Shown: piece after piece, positions 24,587 to 32,718 of the stretch
Numbering within the stretch: the first letter of the stretch is position 1
How the letters are laid out: the number at the start of each line of letters is the position of its first letter
Origin: Rhizobium tumorigenes
GTDB taxonomy: Bacteria > Pseudomonadota > Alphaproteobacteria > Rhizobiales > Rhizobiaceae
Assembly (NCBI RefSeq): GCF_003240565.2
Contig: NZ_CP117259.1
Location: forward strand, 240,573 to 304,572
Reading direction: 5' to 3'
Length of the DNA stretch: 64,000 bases
Notes under the pieces: generated by a model
The model's input: the letters and a program-made list of their open reading frames with translations, nothing else
The model's database searches: none
Told to the model about the DNA's origin: nothing
Made by a program: the position numbers and the translations under genes

Positions 24587-26689
24587 TCACGCCACCTTGC
24601 ATTTCGGCTTTTCAGGCTCGGCTTTGCGCATCGCGTCATTGGGCCGGGCACGACGGTTCTCGATAAAAGCTTCTGCCGCCTCGCGCGCCATCGGGTGCCC
24701 GATCAGATAGCCCTGCCCTTCCCCAAATCCTTCTGCCTTGAGCGCTCGCATCTGCTCTGCGGTCTCGATGCCTTCAGCCGTCGTCGTCGCGCAGAAGCCG
24801 ATGCCAATCCCCACCACGGCTCGAATGATCGACAGGCTGCCGGGGTCGGTTTCTATACCGGAGACGAAACTGCGGTCGAGCTTGATCTTATCGAAGTGAA
24901 AAGCGCGGAGATAGCCGAGCGACGAGTAGCCGGTGCCAAAGTCGTCGATCGCAATGCGGATTCCAAGAGCCTTCATCTCGTGCAGCAGGGGAACGCTCTG
25001 GGCGCTGTCGGAGATGAACACCGATTCGGTGATTTCGATCTCAAGGCGATCCGGCCTGAGATTGGTCTCGTCGAGCGCCGACGTGATCGTTGCAAGAAGT
25101 CCCTGATGGCGGAACTGGCACACGGACAGATTGACCGCAATTCGCAACTGATCCGGCCAGTTGGCGGCCGTGGCGCAGGCTTGCCGCAGAACCCAGGCAC
25201 CGATGGTCGTGATCAGCCCGGTCTCCTCGGCGACCGGAATGAACTCTTGCGGCGCAACCATGCCGCGGTGCGGATGGCGCCAACGCAGCAGGGCTTCGAA
25301 GCCGACCAGGCTGTCGTCCTTCAGCGAGACAATCGGCTGATAGTGCAGTTCGAACTGCTGATTGTCGATCGCCTGGCGCAGTTCTCCCATGAGATCGTGG
25401 CGGCGCTTTGCGGCGAGCCGCATGGAAATTTCATAAAACCTGTAGGTCGAGCGTCCGGCCGCCTTGGCGGCATAGAGGGCGAGGTCGGCATTGCGCAACA
25501 GGACTTCAGCGTCGCCACCGTCCTGGGGCGCGACGGCGATGCCGATGCTGCAACTGATGTATTCCTGGATCCCGTCGAGATCGATGGGCTGTGCGAGCGA
25601 TGCAAGGAGCCTGTCTGCGAACTCGCGCGCGCGCTCGACACCGGCATGGACCTGCAGCGCAACCGCAAATTCATCGCCGCCTAGACGAGCAATCAGGTCG
25701 TCGCTCCGTGTGAGGCGTCGAAGGCGGGTCGCAACCTCGCGCAGAAGCGTGTCGCCGGCGGGATGGCCGAGGCTGTCGTTGATATGCTTGAAATGATCGA
25801 TATCGAAATAAAGCAGCGCAATCGGGTTCTCTTCTGTCGCCTGGTCGGCAAGGTCGCGAATACGATCTGAAAAGAACGACCGGTTCGGCAGCCCGGTCAA
25901 AGCATCGTGCATGGCGATATGCGCCATCCTGGCCTCGACTGCCCTTGCGACGGTCACGTCCTCTGTGATGCCGAGAAGATAGCGGGGCCGAATACCGTCC
26001 GGCGTCGGAAGCGCGCGCTTGAACGTCCGCACTAGTCTCCTTTCCCCGTCGAAGCCCTCCACTTCTTCCTCGATCGTCAATGTCTTGTCCGCGTCGAGGA
26101 TCACCTGGTCCTGCTCGCTGAAACGCATGGACTGGTGCGGCGAAAACAGTTCCTTGTCCGTCTTGCCGATGATATCGACCGAGGACCTGCCGACAATATC
26201 GCTGCTCGCCTGATTGTGGAGCACGTACCGACCTTCATCCATCAGGTCCTTGACGAAGACACCGACGGGCAGGTTTTCGACGATGCTGTTCAGCAGGGAC
26301 TGCGTGTCGCTTGCCTGCTGATGGGCAGCGTTGACCTCGGTCCTGTCCTGGACGACGGCAAGGATCGCCGCCGATCCCTCGAAGCGGACGCTGCGACCAT
26401 AGGTTACGACCTCGAAGACCTCGCCATTGGCCTTCAGGTGCTGCCAGCGCTTGACGCGCTCCATGTCGGTGCCGCCAGCGACGGCTTCGATCATCCGCTG
26501 GCGCTCGCTGGCCGGTCGAATGTCGAGTACCGTCATCCGCAGGTATTCTGCCGGGCTGTATCCGTAAAGTTCGACAGCCGCTTCGTTGACGATCAGGAAC
26601 CGCAGGCTAATGGGATCATAGACCCACATCGGGCTCGGATGGGTCGCAAATAGCGAACGGAAGTCGTCATCGGACGATACCGCATGCAT
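24587..26689 (-). CDS. PAS-GGDEF-EAL cyclic-di-GMP signalling protein
   Basis: A 700-residue cytoplasmic protein: PAS (about 5-120), second PAS (125-245), GGDEF (about 255-415) with intact RLGGDEFAVAL, and EAL (about 435-690) with GFEALLRWRHP and DDFGTGYSSL. Both catalytic signatures are intact, so it could make and degrade c-di-GMP; which activity dominates cannot be told. The ATG at 26689 opens MHAVSSDDDF directly before the first PAS; an in-frame start at 26782 adds a basic stretch with no family look. It has no adjoining regulator. Confidence 0.9.
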   Translation of the reverse strand: MHAVSSDDDFRSLFATHPSPMWVYDPISLRFLIVNEAAVELYGYSPAEYLRMTVLDIRPASERQRMIEAVAGGTDMERVKRWQHLKANGEVFEVVTYGRSVRFEGSAAILAVVQDRTEVNAAHQQASDTQSLLNSIVENLPVGVFVKDLMDEGRYVLHNQASSDIVGRSSVDIIGKTDKELFSPHQSMRFSEQDQVILDADKTLTIEEEVEGFDGERRLVRTFKRALPTPDGIRPRYLLGITEDVTVARAVEARMAHIAMHDALTGLPNRSFFSDRIRDLADQATEENPIALLYFDIDHFKHINDSLGHPAGDTLLREVATRLRRLTRSDDLIARLGGDEFAVALQVHAGVERAREFADRLLASLAQPIDLDGIQEYISCSIGIAVAPQDGGDAEVLLRNADLALYAAKAAGRSTYRFYEISMRLAAKRRHDLMGELRQAIDNQQFELHYQPIVSLKDDSLVGFEALLRWRHPHRGMVAPQEFIPVAEETGLITTIGAWVLRQACATAANWPDQLRIAVNLSVCQFRHQGLLATITSALDETNLRPDRLEIEITESVFISDSAQSVPLLHEMKALGIRIAIDDFGTGYSSLGYLRAFHFDKIKLDRSFVSGIETDPGSLSIIRAVVGIGIGFCATTTAEGIETAEQMRALKAEGFGEGQGYLIGHPMAREAAEAFIENRRARPNDAMRKAEPEKPKCKVA

Positions 26690-26954
26690 CCCGATCTCGC
26701 GATTTTTCGATTGTTTCGTTTTCCCCAATGCCCCGCTCCACCGCGATCGCTGGCAGGCCCATGGACATCTGCCCGTTGCCACACTGCACCGACTGACGGC
26801 AGAAAGTATGCGCGAAACGTGAATATTTTGCCAACTAACTCCTTGATTAAATTGGCGGCAGCGGCGTAAAAGATGAGCATCTTATCAATTTTCGGTACAT
26901 CCCGAAGTGGCCTCGCCCGGGATATAGAAGCGGGCAAGAGCATCTCCAGCACTG

Positions 26955-28247
26955 TCAGATGATCCCGCCACTTCCGCCCGTGGACGCCGGTCGGATGGCG
27001 CTGACCGTCGCGCGATATCCGCTGGCCCGATAGGTCGCAACGGGGTCGATGGCGCCGCCAGCACGGCGGCGTGCCTCGGCCAGGATTGGCTCGACATCGG
27101 CGCGATAGGCGCGTTTCAGCGTGTCGGATGCCATCAGTGCGTCGTTGGCATCCTGATAGCCCGATAGCGCTGTGCGATCGACCAGCAATGCCTGGGCATA
27201 GGCGCGGCGTATTTCGTTGGCGCTAGAGATCAGGCTTTCGATCGGGTCAGTGACGTTGTGCGACTGGTCGATCATGTGCGCCGGTTGGAAGCCTTTGACG
27301 CCGCGGTGTTCGGCATCGACCAGTTCGTTGAACACGAGGAACAGGCGGTAGGGATCAATCGAGCCGGCGTCGAGGTCATCGTCGCCGTATTTCGAATCGT
27401 TGAAGTGAAAACCGCCGAGCTTCTCGAACTGGATTAGCCGCGCGACGATCATCTCGATATTGGTGTTCGGAGCGTGATGGCCGAGATCGACGAGGCAGAA
27501 AGCCTTGGGACCGAGCGTCTGGGCGATCAGGTAATTTGTGCCCCAGTCCTGGACGATGGTCGAATAAAAGGCCGGCTCGTACATCTTATGCTCGGAGAAG
27601 ATACGCCAGTCGTCCGGTAGGGCCTTGTAGACTTCTGCCATCGACGAGAGGTAGCGCTCGAACGCCTTGGTGAAGTTGCTCTGGCCCGGAAAGTTCGAAC
27701 CGTCGCCGATCCACACGGTCAGCGCCTTAGAGCCGAGCGCGTTGCCGATCTCGATACATTCGATGTTGTGCTCGATTGCCTGCGTCCGCGTGTCCGCGTC
27801 GACATGGCTGAGCGAACCGTACTTGTAGGAGTGATCCTGGCCCGGTGCGTCCGAGAAGGTGTTCGAATTCATCGCGTCGAAGGAGAGCCCCAGGCTTTCG
27901 CCCTTGGCCTTGAGATCGCGGACGTCGGTCTTGTCCCAAGGAATATGCAGCGACACGGCGGGCGTTGCACGGGTCAACTGGTTGATGACCGCGCAGTCGT
28001 CGAGCTTGTCGAAGATGCCGCGCGGCTCGCCGGTGCCGGGGAAGCGGGCAAAGCGCGTTCCGCCAGTGCCGACGCCCCAGGACGGCACGGCGACGAAAAA
28101 TTCGGAGACTTTCTGCGTGACGGCCTCGATGTCGATGTCGCGGCGATCGAGGCTGGCGCCGAGCGCCTGATAGTCCGCGTTCAGCGCACTGGCACGCTTT
28201 TCGTTCTCCTGCGCAACGACATCCTGCGCGATCTTGAGCTCAACCAT
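26955..28247 (-). CDS. rhaI: L-rhamnose isomerase (RhaI)
   Basis: RhaI converts L-rhamnose to L-rhamnulose in the cytoplasm. The 430-residue product is of the xylose-isomerase-barrel type found in rhizobia and Pseudomonas, distinct from E. coli RhaA. Metal-binding segments are seen in FSEHKMYEPAFYST, CLVDLGHHAPNTNIE and GGFHFNDSKYGDDDLDAGS. The ATG at 28247 follows AGGGAGGA; an upstream in-frame start adds nine residues without a site. It is downstream of rhaD on the minus strand, separated by a 244-bp gap holding an opposite-strand Pmp3-family gene. Confidence 0.95.
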   Translation of the reverse strand: MVELKIAQDVVAQENEKRASALNADYQALGASLDRRDIDIEAVTQKVSEFFVAVPSWGVGTGGTRFARFPGTGEPRGIFDKLDDCAVINQLTRATPAVSLHIPWDKTDVRDLKAKGESLGLSFDAMNSNTFSDAPGQDHSYKYGSLSHVDADTRTQAIEHNIECIEIGNALGSKALTVWIGDGSNFPGQSNFTKAFERYLSSMAEVYKALPDDWRIFSEHKMYEPAFYSTIVQDWGTNYLIAQTLGPKAFCLVDLGHHAPNTNIEMIVARLIQFEKLGGFHFNDSKYGDDDLDAGSIDPYRLFLVFNELVDAEHRGVKGFQPAHMIDQSHNVTDPIESLISSANEIRRAYAQALLVDRTALSGYQDANDALMASDTLKRAYRADVEPILAEARRRAGGAIDPVATYRASGYRATVSAIRPASTGGSGGII

Positions 28248-28315
28248 AAAATCCTCCCTTGGCGCGGCGAACAAAAGGGCTTCCCCCAGCGTTCTACCGC
28301 CCGAACTACCAATTC

Positions 28316-28489
28316 ATGAACGAGGCGACCTTGGATATCATACGCGTACTGCTCGCAATCTTCCTGCCACCGGTTGGCGTCTTCCTGCAGGTCGGTCTCG
28401 GCCTGCAGTTCTGGCTCAACATCCTGCTGACATTGTGCGGTTACTTTCCGGGCATCATCCACGCCCTGTGGGTAATCCTCCGGAAATAG
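28316..28489 (+). CDS. YqaE/Pmp3-family small membrane protein
   Basis: A 57-residue protein of the UPF0057 (YqaE/Pmp3) family. Two hydrophobic helices flank the conserved FLPPVGVFLQVGLGLQFWLN and LTLCGYFPGIIHALWVIL segments. Pmp3-type proteins are linked to membrane potential and salt tolerance in plants and yeast; the bacterial role is unclear. The ATG at 28316 gives the usual family length; an upstream in-frame start at 28259 would lie in the rhaI leader. It runs antisense between rhaD and rhaI, its stop 2 bp from the rhaD stop. Confidence 0.85.
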   Translation: MNEATLDIIRVLLAIFLPPVGVFLQVGLGLQFWLNILLTLCGYFPGIIHALWVILRK

Positions 28490-28491
28490 CC

Positions 28492-30585
28492 TCAGCGGGT
28501 GAAAGCCTGCGCGTTGCCAGCATCGACATTGATGATGTTGCCGGTCGACTTGGCCGACACATCCGACGTCAGGAAGTAGATCGCTTCGGCAATGTCTTCC
28601 GGAAAGACGTTGAGCTTTAGCAGCGAGCGCTTGCGGTAATGTTCCTCGAGATCGTCTATCTCGATCTTTGACGACGCCGCACGCTGCTCGCGCCATTCGC
28701 CATTCCAGATTTTGGAACCGCGCAAGACTGCGTCCGGGTTGACGGTGTTGACGCGGATGCCGGCGTCTGCACCCTCCAGCGCGAGGCAACGGGCAAGGTG
28801 GATTTCTGCCGCCTTGGCCGTGCAATAGGCCGCCGCACCCGGGGAAGACGCCAGTCCGTTTTTCGAGGCGACGAACACGACGTTGCCGCCGAGATTTTGC
28901 TTGCGGAATAGCCGGAAGGCCTCGCGTGACACCAGGAAATAACCGGTCGCGAGAATATCGATGTTGCGATTCCACATCGATAGCTCGGTCGTCTCGATCG
29001 GTGCAGACGAGGCGATGCCGGCGTTGGAGACGAGAATGTCGATGCCGCCGAATTCGACACAGGCCTCGGCGAAGGTGGAAATGACCCCCTCTTCCTTGGT
29101 GACGTCGAGCCTGACGCCGCGCACGGCGTCGGCGCCGAACTGCTTTGCGAAATCAGCCTTTGTTGCTTCAAGCGCCGCTTCATCAATGTCGGCGAGCACG
29201 ACGCATGCGCCCTCTGCTATCAGCCGCGAGGCGGTGGCCCGTCCGATGCCGCCGGCGCCGCCGGTAACGAAAGCGACGCGGCCGGCGAGGCTCTTAGGCT
29301 TCGGCATACGCTGAAGCTTGGCCTCCTCGAGAAGCCAGTATTCGATGTCGAATGCTTCCTGCGCCGGCAAGCCCTGATATTCGGAGACTGTCGACGCACC
29401 GCGCATGACATTGATGGCATTGACGTAAAACTCGCTGGCGATGCGGGCCGTGGCTTTGTCTCGGGCAAAAGACAGCATGCCGACGCCGGGGATGAGGAAA
29501 ATCACCGGATTGGCGTCGCGCATGGCTGGCGAGTTAGGATGCTTGCAGCTCTCGTAGTAGCTGGCGTAATCGGCGCGGTAGTCTTCCAGTGCCTTGTCGA
29601 GACCGGCAATGACCGCATCGACGTCAGGCATGGAAGGATCGAAATCGACGATGAGCGGCTTGATCTTGGTGCGCAGGAAATGGTCGGGGCAGGAGGTGCC
29701 GAGTTCACCCAAGGGTGCTAAATGCCTGGAGTTGACGAATTCGAGCACGGCATCCTGGTCGTCGAAATGGCCGAGCTTGCGCTCTGCCTTGCCGATGCGG
29801 CCGCGAATTTCGGGCATCAGTTTGGCAGCGATAGCGCGGCGGTCTATTGCGGGCAGGCTCGTCATCACCGCGCCGCCGAAAATCGCCTTGCCTTCGGTCT
29901 CTTTTGCAAACCAGACGATTGCCTTGTTGATGATGTCGAGCGTCAGCTCATAGCAGGCCTTGGCGTCATCAGCCCAGGTGAAAAGGCCATGGCTTTCGAG
30001 CACGACACCTTTGGAATGCGGATGGTCCTTGACGAAGGCGCTGAGGTCGAGGCCGAGCTGGAAGCCCGGACGGCGCCAAGGCAGCCAGCCGATGTCGTCG
30101 CCAAAGATCTGTTGCGTCAGTTCCTTCGAGTTTTTGGAGGCGGCGATGGCGATGATGGCGTCCGGATGCATGTGGTCGACATGGGTAAAAGGCACGAAAC
30201 CATGCAGCGGCGTGTCGATCGAGGCGGCGCGGCTGTTGAGGTTGAAAGTGCAATGGGGCAGGAAGCCAACCATGCGGTCCTCGTCATCGAGACCCTTGTA
30301 GAGGCCCTTCAGCGCGTCGAGCTTGTCCTGGTAGAGAGTGGCGAAACCATCGAGCTTGATCGTGCCGACATCGCCTCCGGAACCCTTGACCCAGAGCACT
30401 TTGACCTTCTCACCGGTGAGCGGATCGGTTTCCATCACCTTGGCTGACGTGTTGCCGCCACCGTAATTGGTGATGCGCTTGTCGGCACCGAGCAGATTGG
30501 AGCGGTAGAGCAGCTTGCCCGGCTCATCCAGCCCGGCAGCGTAATTATCGTCCCAACGATTATCGAGAAGCCTGATATCAGCCAT
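28492..30585 (-). CDS. rhaD: Bifunctional rhamnulose-1-phosphate aldolase / short-chain dehydrogenase (RhaD)
   Basis: A 697-residue two-domain enzyme. The N-terminal class II aldolase/adducin part (about 1-430) includes NYGGGNTSAKV, WVKGSGGDVGTIK, FVPFTHVDHMHPDAI (metal His pair) and VVLESHGLFTWA; it splits rhamnulose 1-phosphate to DHAP and L-lactaldehyde. The C-terminal SDR (about 440-690) has VTGGAGGIGRATA, NAGIA and YCTAKAAE and probably oxidises the lactaldehyde. AGGAAG precedes the ATG. This fusion is the form found in the rhizobial rhamnose cluster. It is divergent from rhaR. Confidence 0.94.
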   Translation of the reverse strand: MADIRLLDNRWDDNYAAGLDEPGKLLYRSNLLGADKRITNYGGGNTSAKVMETDPLTGEKVKVLWVKGSGGDVGTIKLDGFATLYQDKLDALKGLYKGLDDEDRMVGFLPHCTFNLNSRAASIDTPLHGFVPFTHVDHMHPDAIIAIAASKNSKELTQQIFGDDIGWLPWRRPGFQLGLDLSAFVKDHPHSKGVVLESHGLFTWADDAKACYELTLDIINKAIVWFAKETEGKAIFGGAVMTSLPAIDRRAIAAKLMPEIRGRIGKAERKLGHFDDQDAVLEFVNSRHLAPLGELGTSCPDHFLRTKIKPLIVDFDPSMPDVDAVIAGLDKALEDYRADYASYYESCKHPNSPAMRDANPVIFLIPGVGMLSFARDKATARIASEFYVNAINVMRGASTVSEYQGLPAQEAFDIEYWLLEEAKLQRMPKPKSLAGRVAFVTGGAGGIGRATASRLIAEGACVVLADIDEAALEATKADFAKQFGADAVRGVRLDVTKEEGVISTFAEACVEFGGIDILVSNAGIASSAPIETTELSMWNRNIDILATGYFLVSREAFRLFRKQNLGGNVVFVASKNGLASSPGAAAYCTAKAAEIHLARCLALEGADAGIRVNTVNPDAVLRGSKIWNGEWREQRAASSKIEIDDLEEHYRKRSLLKLNVFPEDIAEAIYFLTSDVSAKSTGNIINVDAGNAQAFTR

Positions 30586-30669
30586 GTCTTCCTCCCATGT
30601 CGTATCCGGGCGTTCTGATCGCAATTTGCCGCCCATTGTTGCGAGGGTATCGCTCACTGAAACTCTCTT

Positions 30670-30688
30670 TGTCAATCGAAAACGATCA
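30670..30688. promoter_or_regulatory. Rhamnose operator, left arm (rhaD side)
   Basis: TGTCAATCGAAAACGATCA is inverted with one mismatch at 30724-30742. It contains the smaller dyad ATCG-AAAA-CGAT. Read on the minus strand its end is TTGACA, a perfect -35 hexamer for rhaD, with a weak GATACC-like -10 about 18 bp on. It is a likely binding site for the DeoR-family RhaR. Confidence 0.65.
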
Positions 30689-30723
30689 TATTCAGTTATG
30701 TTGCGGCGCAATATGAAATTTTG

Positions 30724-30742
30724 TGATCGTTTTTGATTGACA
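30724..30742. promoter_or_regulatory. Rhamnose operator, right arm and rhaR promoter
   Basis: TGATCGTTTTTGATTGACA is the inverted partner of 30670-30688. Its last six bases TTGACA are a perfect -35; 17 bp later AATAAA can serve as -10, giving a start about 10-15 bp before the rhaR ribosome-binding site. A repressor here would block rhaR and the operon behind it. Confidence 0.65.
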
Positions 30743-30783
30743 CATTGTCACCGTTAAGAAATAAACGGCGCCAGGAGGGGACG

Positions 30784-31599
30784 ATGCACGAGCGCGAACG
30801 CCATCGCATTATTATCAGCGCAGTCCAGGAAAAGTCGGTCGTCACAGTTCAGGATATTGCCGAATTGACCGAGGCTTCCGAGGCGACGATCCGCCGTGAT
30901 ATTGCTGCCTTGCATGTGCAGGGAAAGATCCGCCGCGTCCGTGGCGGCGCAGAGGCCGTGCATCCGCCGCAACTGGGCAATCTCGCCGGCCGTCCGTTCC
31001 GTGTGTCCGAATCCGTCAATATTGACAAGAAGCGCGCAATCGCTCGCCAGGCTGTCGAGCTCTGCGACCCCGGCGATGCGATCATCATCAACGGCGGTAC
31101 GACGACGTTTCAGATGGTGCATTTCATGGCCGCCCATCGGCTGCAGGTGATGACCAATTCGTTTGCCATCGCCGAGCATCTGGTCAAGCATTCGAAAAAT
31201 TCGGTGACGGTGCCGGGCGGCGCGATCTACCGCGAGCAGAGCCTGATCCTGTCGCCTTTCGACAATGACACGACGCGCAATTTCTATGCGCGCAGGATGT
31301 TCATCGGTGCCCAGGGCGTTGGCCCGCTGGGGATCATGGAGGCCGATGCGCTGATCATCCAGAGCGAACAAAAGCTGATGCATCAGGCGGATGAACTGAT
31401 TGTCATGGTCGATTCCAGCAAGTTCCATCGCCGGTCGAGCCTGATCTTGTGCCCGCTCGACCGGGTGACGACCGTTATCACCGACGACGGAATCTCGGAG
31501 GAGTCCGTCAGAATGATCGAAGACGCAGGCGTGGGGCTCGTGATTGCGAGCGTCGCGGCATCGCAGTCGGGCAGGGAGGATTCCTCGTCGGTCGCATAA
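30784..31599 (+). CDS. rhaR: DeoR-family regulator of rhamnose catabolism (RhaR)
   Basis: A 271-residue DeoR/GlpR-type repressor. N-terminal helix-turn-helix: SVVTVQDIAELTEASEATIRRD followed by LHVQGKIRRVRGGA. The C-terminal sugar-phosphate-binding domain includes ING-GTTTFQM and FIGAQGV. Known relatives respond to a phosphorylated intermediate, here probably rhamnulose phosphate. The ATG at 30784 follows AGGAGGGG. It is the first gene of the plus-strand operon and 48 bp before rhaS, and faces rhaD across the operator pair. Confidence 0.93.
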   Translation: MHERERHRIIISAVQEKSVVTVQDIAELTEASEATIRRDIAALHVQGKIRRVRGGAEAVHPPQLGNLAGRPFRVSESVNIDKKRAIARQAVELCDPGDAIIINGGTTTFQMVHFMAAHRLQVMTNSFAIAEHLVKHSKNSVTVPGGAIYREQSLILSPFDNDTTRNFYARRMFIGAQGVGPLGIMEADALIIQSEQKLMHQADELIVMVDSSKFHRRSSLILCPLDRVTTVITDDGISEESVRMIEDAGVGLVIASVAASQSGREDSSSVA

Positions 31600-31647
31600 T
31601 CGAACCGGCGTGGCGTGACGCAGACCAATCAACTGGGAGGAAGAGAC

Positions 31648-32643
31648 ATGCATATTGTAAAGAAACTGGCGATCGGCGTTGCGCTGGTCGCAGCCTTGAT
31701 GTCCGGCACGGCAAACGCCAAGGACATCAAGATCGGCCTCGTGGTCAAATCGCTCGGCAACGGCTTCTTTGAAGCGGCCAACAAGGGCGCCCAGGAAGCG
31801 GCCAAGGAACTCGGCGGCGTCGAGGTCATCTACACAGGCCCGACCACGACGACGGCCGAAGGCCAGATCGAAGTCATCAACTCGCTGATCGCCCAGGGCG
31901 TAGATGCCATCGCCATCTCGGCCAACGATCCAGATGCTGTCGTGCCGGCCCTGAAGAAGGCGGCCCAGCGCGGCATCAAGGTGATCTCTTTCGATTCCGG
32001 CGTCGCAAAGGCCGGCCGTATCCTGCAGCTCAACCCGTCATCCAACGAGTTGATCGGCAAGATGTGCCTGACGCTGGTCAAGGATCATCTCGACGGCGGC
32101 AAGGGTGACTTCGCCATCCTGTCTGCCACGACCACCTCGACCAACCAGAACATCTGGATTGCCGAGATGAAGAAGCAGATGAAGGACTTTCCGGGCATGA
32201 CCCTCGTCACGACCGTCTACGGCGACGATCTGTCGGACAAGAGCTACCGCGAAGCGCAGGGCATCCTGACCTCGCATCCTGAAGTCAAGGTCATCGTTGC
32301 GCCGACCACCGTGGGTGTTCTCGCCGCCTCGCAGGCTGTTAAGGATGCCGGCAAGATTGGCCAGGTCTATGTCACCGGTCTCGGACTGCCCTCGGAAATG
32401 GCCGGCGCCATCAAGTCCGGCGCGACCAAGGAATTTGCCATCTGGAATCCGATCGACCTTGGCTATTCGGCCACACAGATCGCCTATCGCCTCGTCAAGG
32501 GTGAGACCAAGGGTGCGCCAGGCAGCGAAATCCCGGCCGGCCGCATGGGCAAGATCAAGGTCGACGACAAGGGCGAAGCCGCCATGTCCGATCCCTTCGT
32601 CTACAATGCCTCCAACATCGATCAGTTCTCGAAAGTCTTCTGA
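31648..32643 (+). CDS. rhaS: Rhamnose ABC transporter, substrate-binding protein (RhaS)
   Basis: A 331-residue periplasmic sugar-binding protein of the RbsB-like type. Signal peptide MHIVKKLAIGVALVAALMSG with cleavage at ANA-KDIKIG. Segments such as GPTTTTAEGQIEVINSLIAQ, SANDPDAVVPALKKA and WNPIDLGYSATQIAYRLV match rhamnose-binding proteins. GGGAGGAAGAG precedes the ATG. A perfect hairpin follows the stop before rhaT. It delivers rhamnose to RhaPQ. Confidence 0.95.
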   Translation: MHIVKKLAIGVALVAALMSGTANAKDIKIGLVVKSLGNGFFEAANKGAQEAAKELGGVEVIYTGPTTTTAEGQIEVINSLIAQGVDAIAISANDPDAVVPALKKAAQRGIKVISFDSGVAKAGRILQLNPSSNELIGKMCLTLVKDHLDGGKGDFAILSATTTSTNQNIWIAEMKKQMKDFPGMTLVTTVYGDDLSDKSYREAQGILTSHPEVKVIVAPTTVGVLAASQAVKDAGKIGQVYVTGLGLPSEMAGAIKSGATKEFAIWNPIDLGYSATQIAYRLVKGETKGAPGSEIPAGRMGKIKVDDKGEAAMSDPFVYNASNIDQFSKVF

Positions 32644-32667
32644 TCGCCTGTCAGCCAAAGCTCACCA

Positions 32668-32690
32668 CCCGGCGGCACCGTGCCGCCGGG
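32668..32690 (+). promoter_or_regulatory. Intercistronic hairpin between rhaS and rhaT
   Basis: CCCGGCGGCAC, one base, GTGCCGCCGGG: a perfect inverted repeat of 11 bp per arm (effective loop about 7 nt). It lies 25 bp after the rhaS stop and 28 bp before the rhaT start. Such hairpins usually leave more binding-protein mRNA than downstream mRNA. Confidence 0.6.
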
Positions 32691-32718
32691 ACTGGAAATC
32701 TTAACCGGTAGACCGCTG

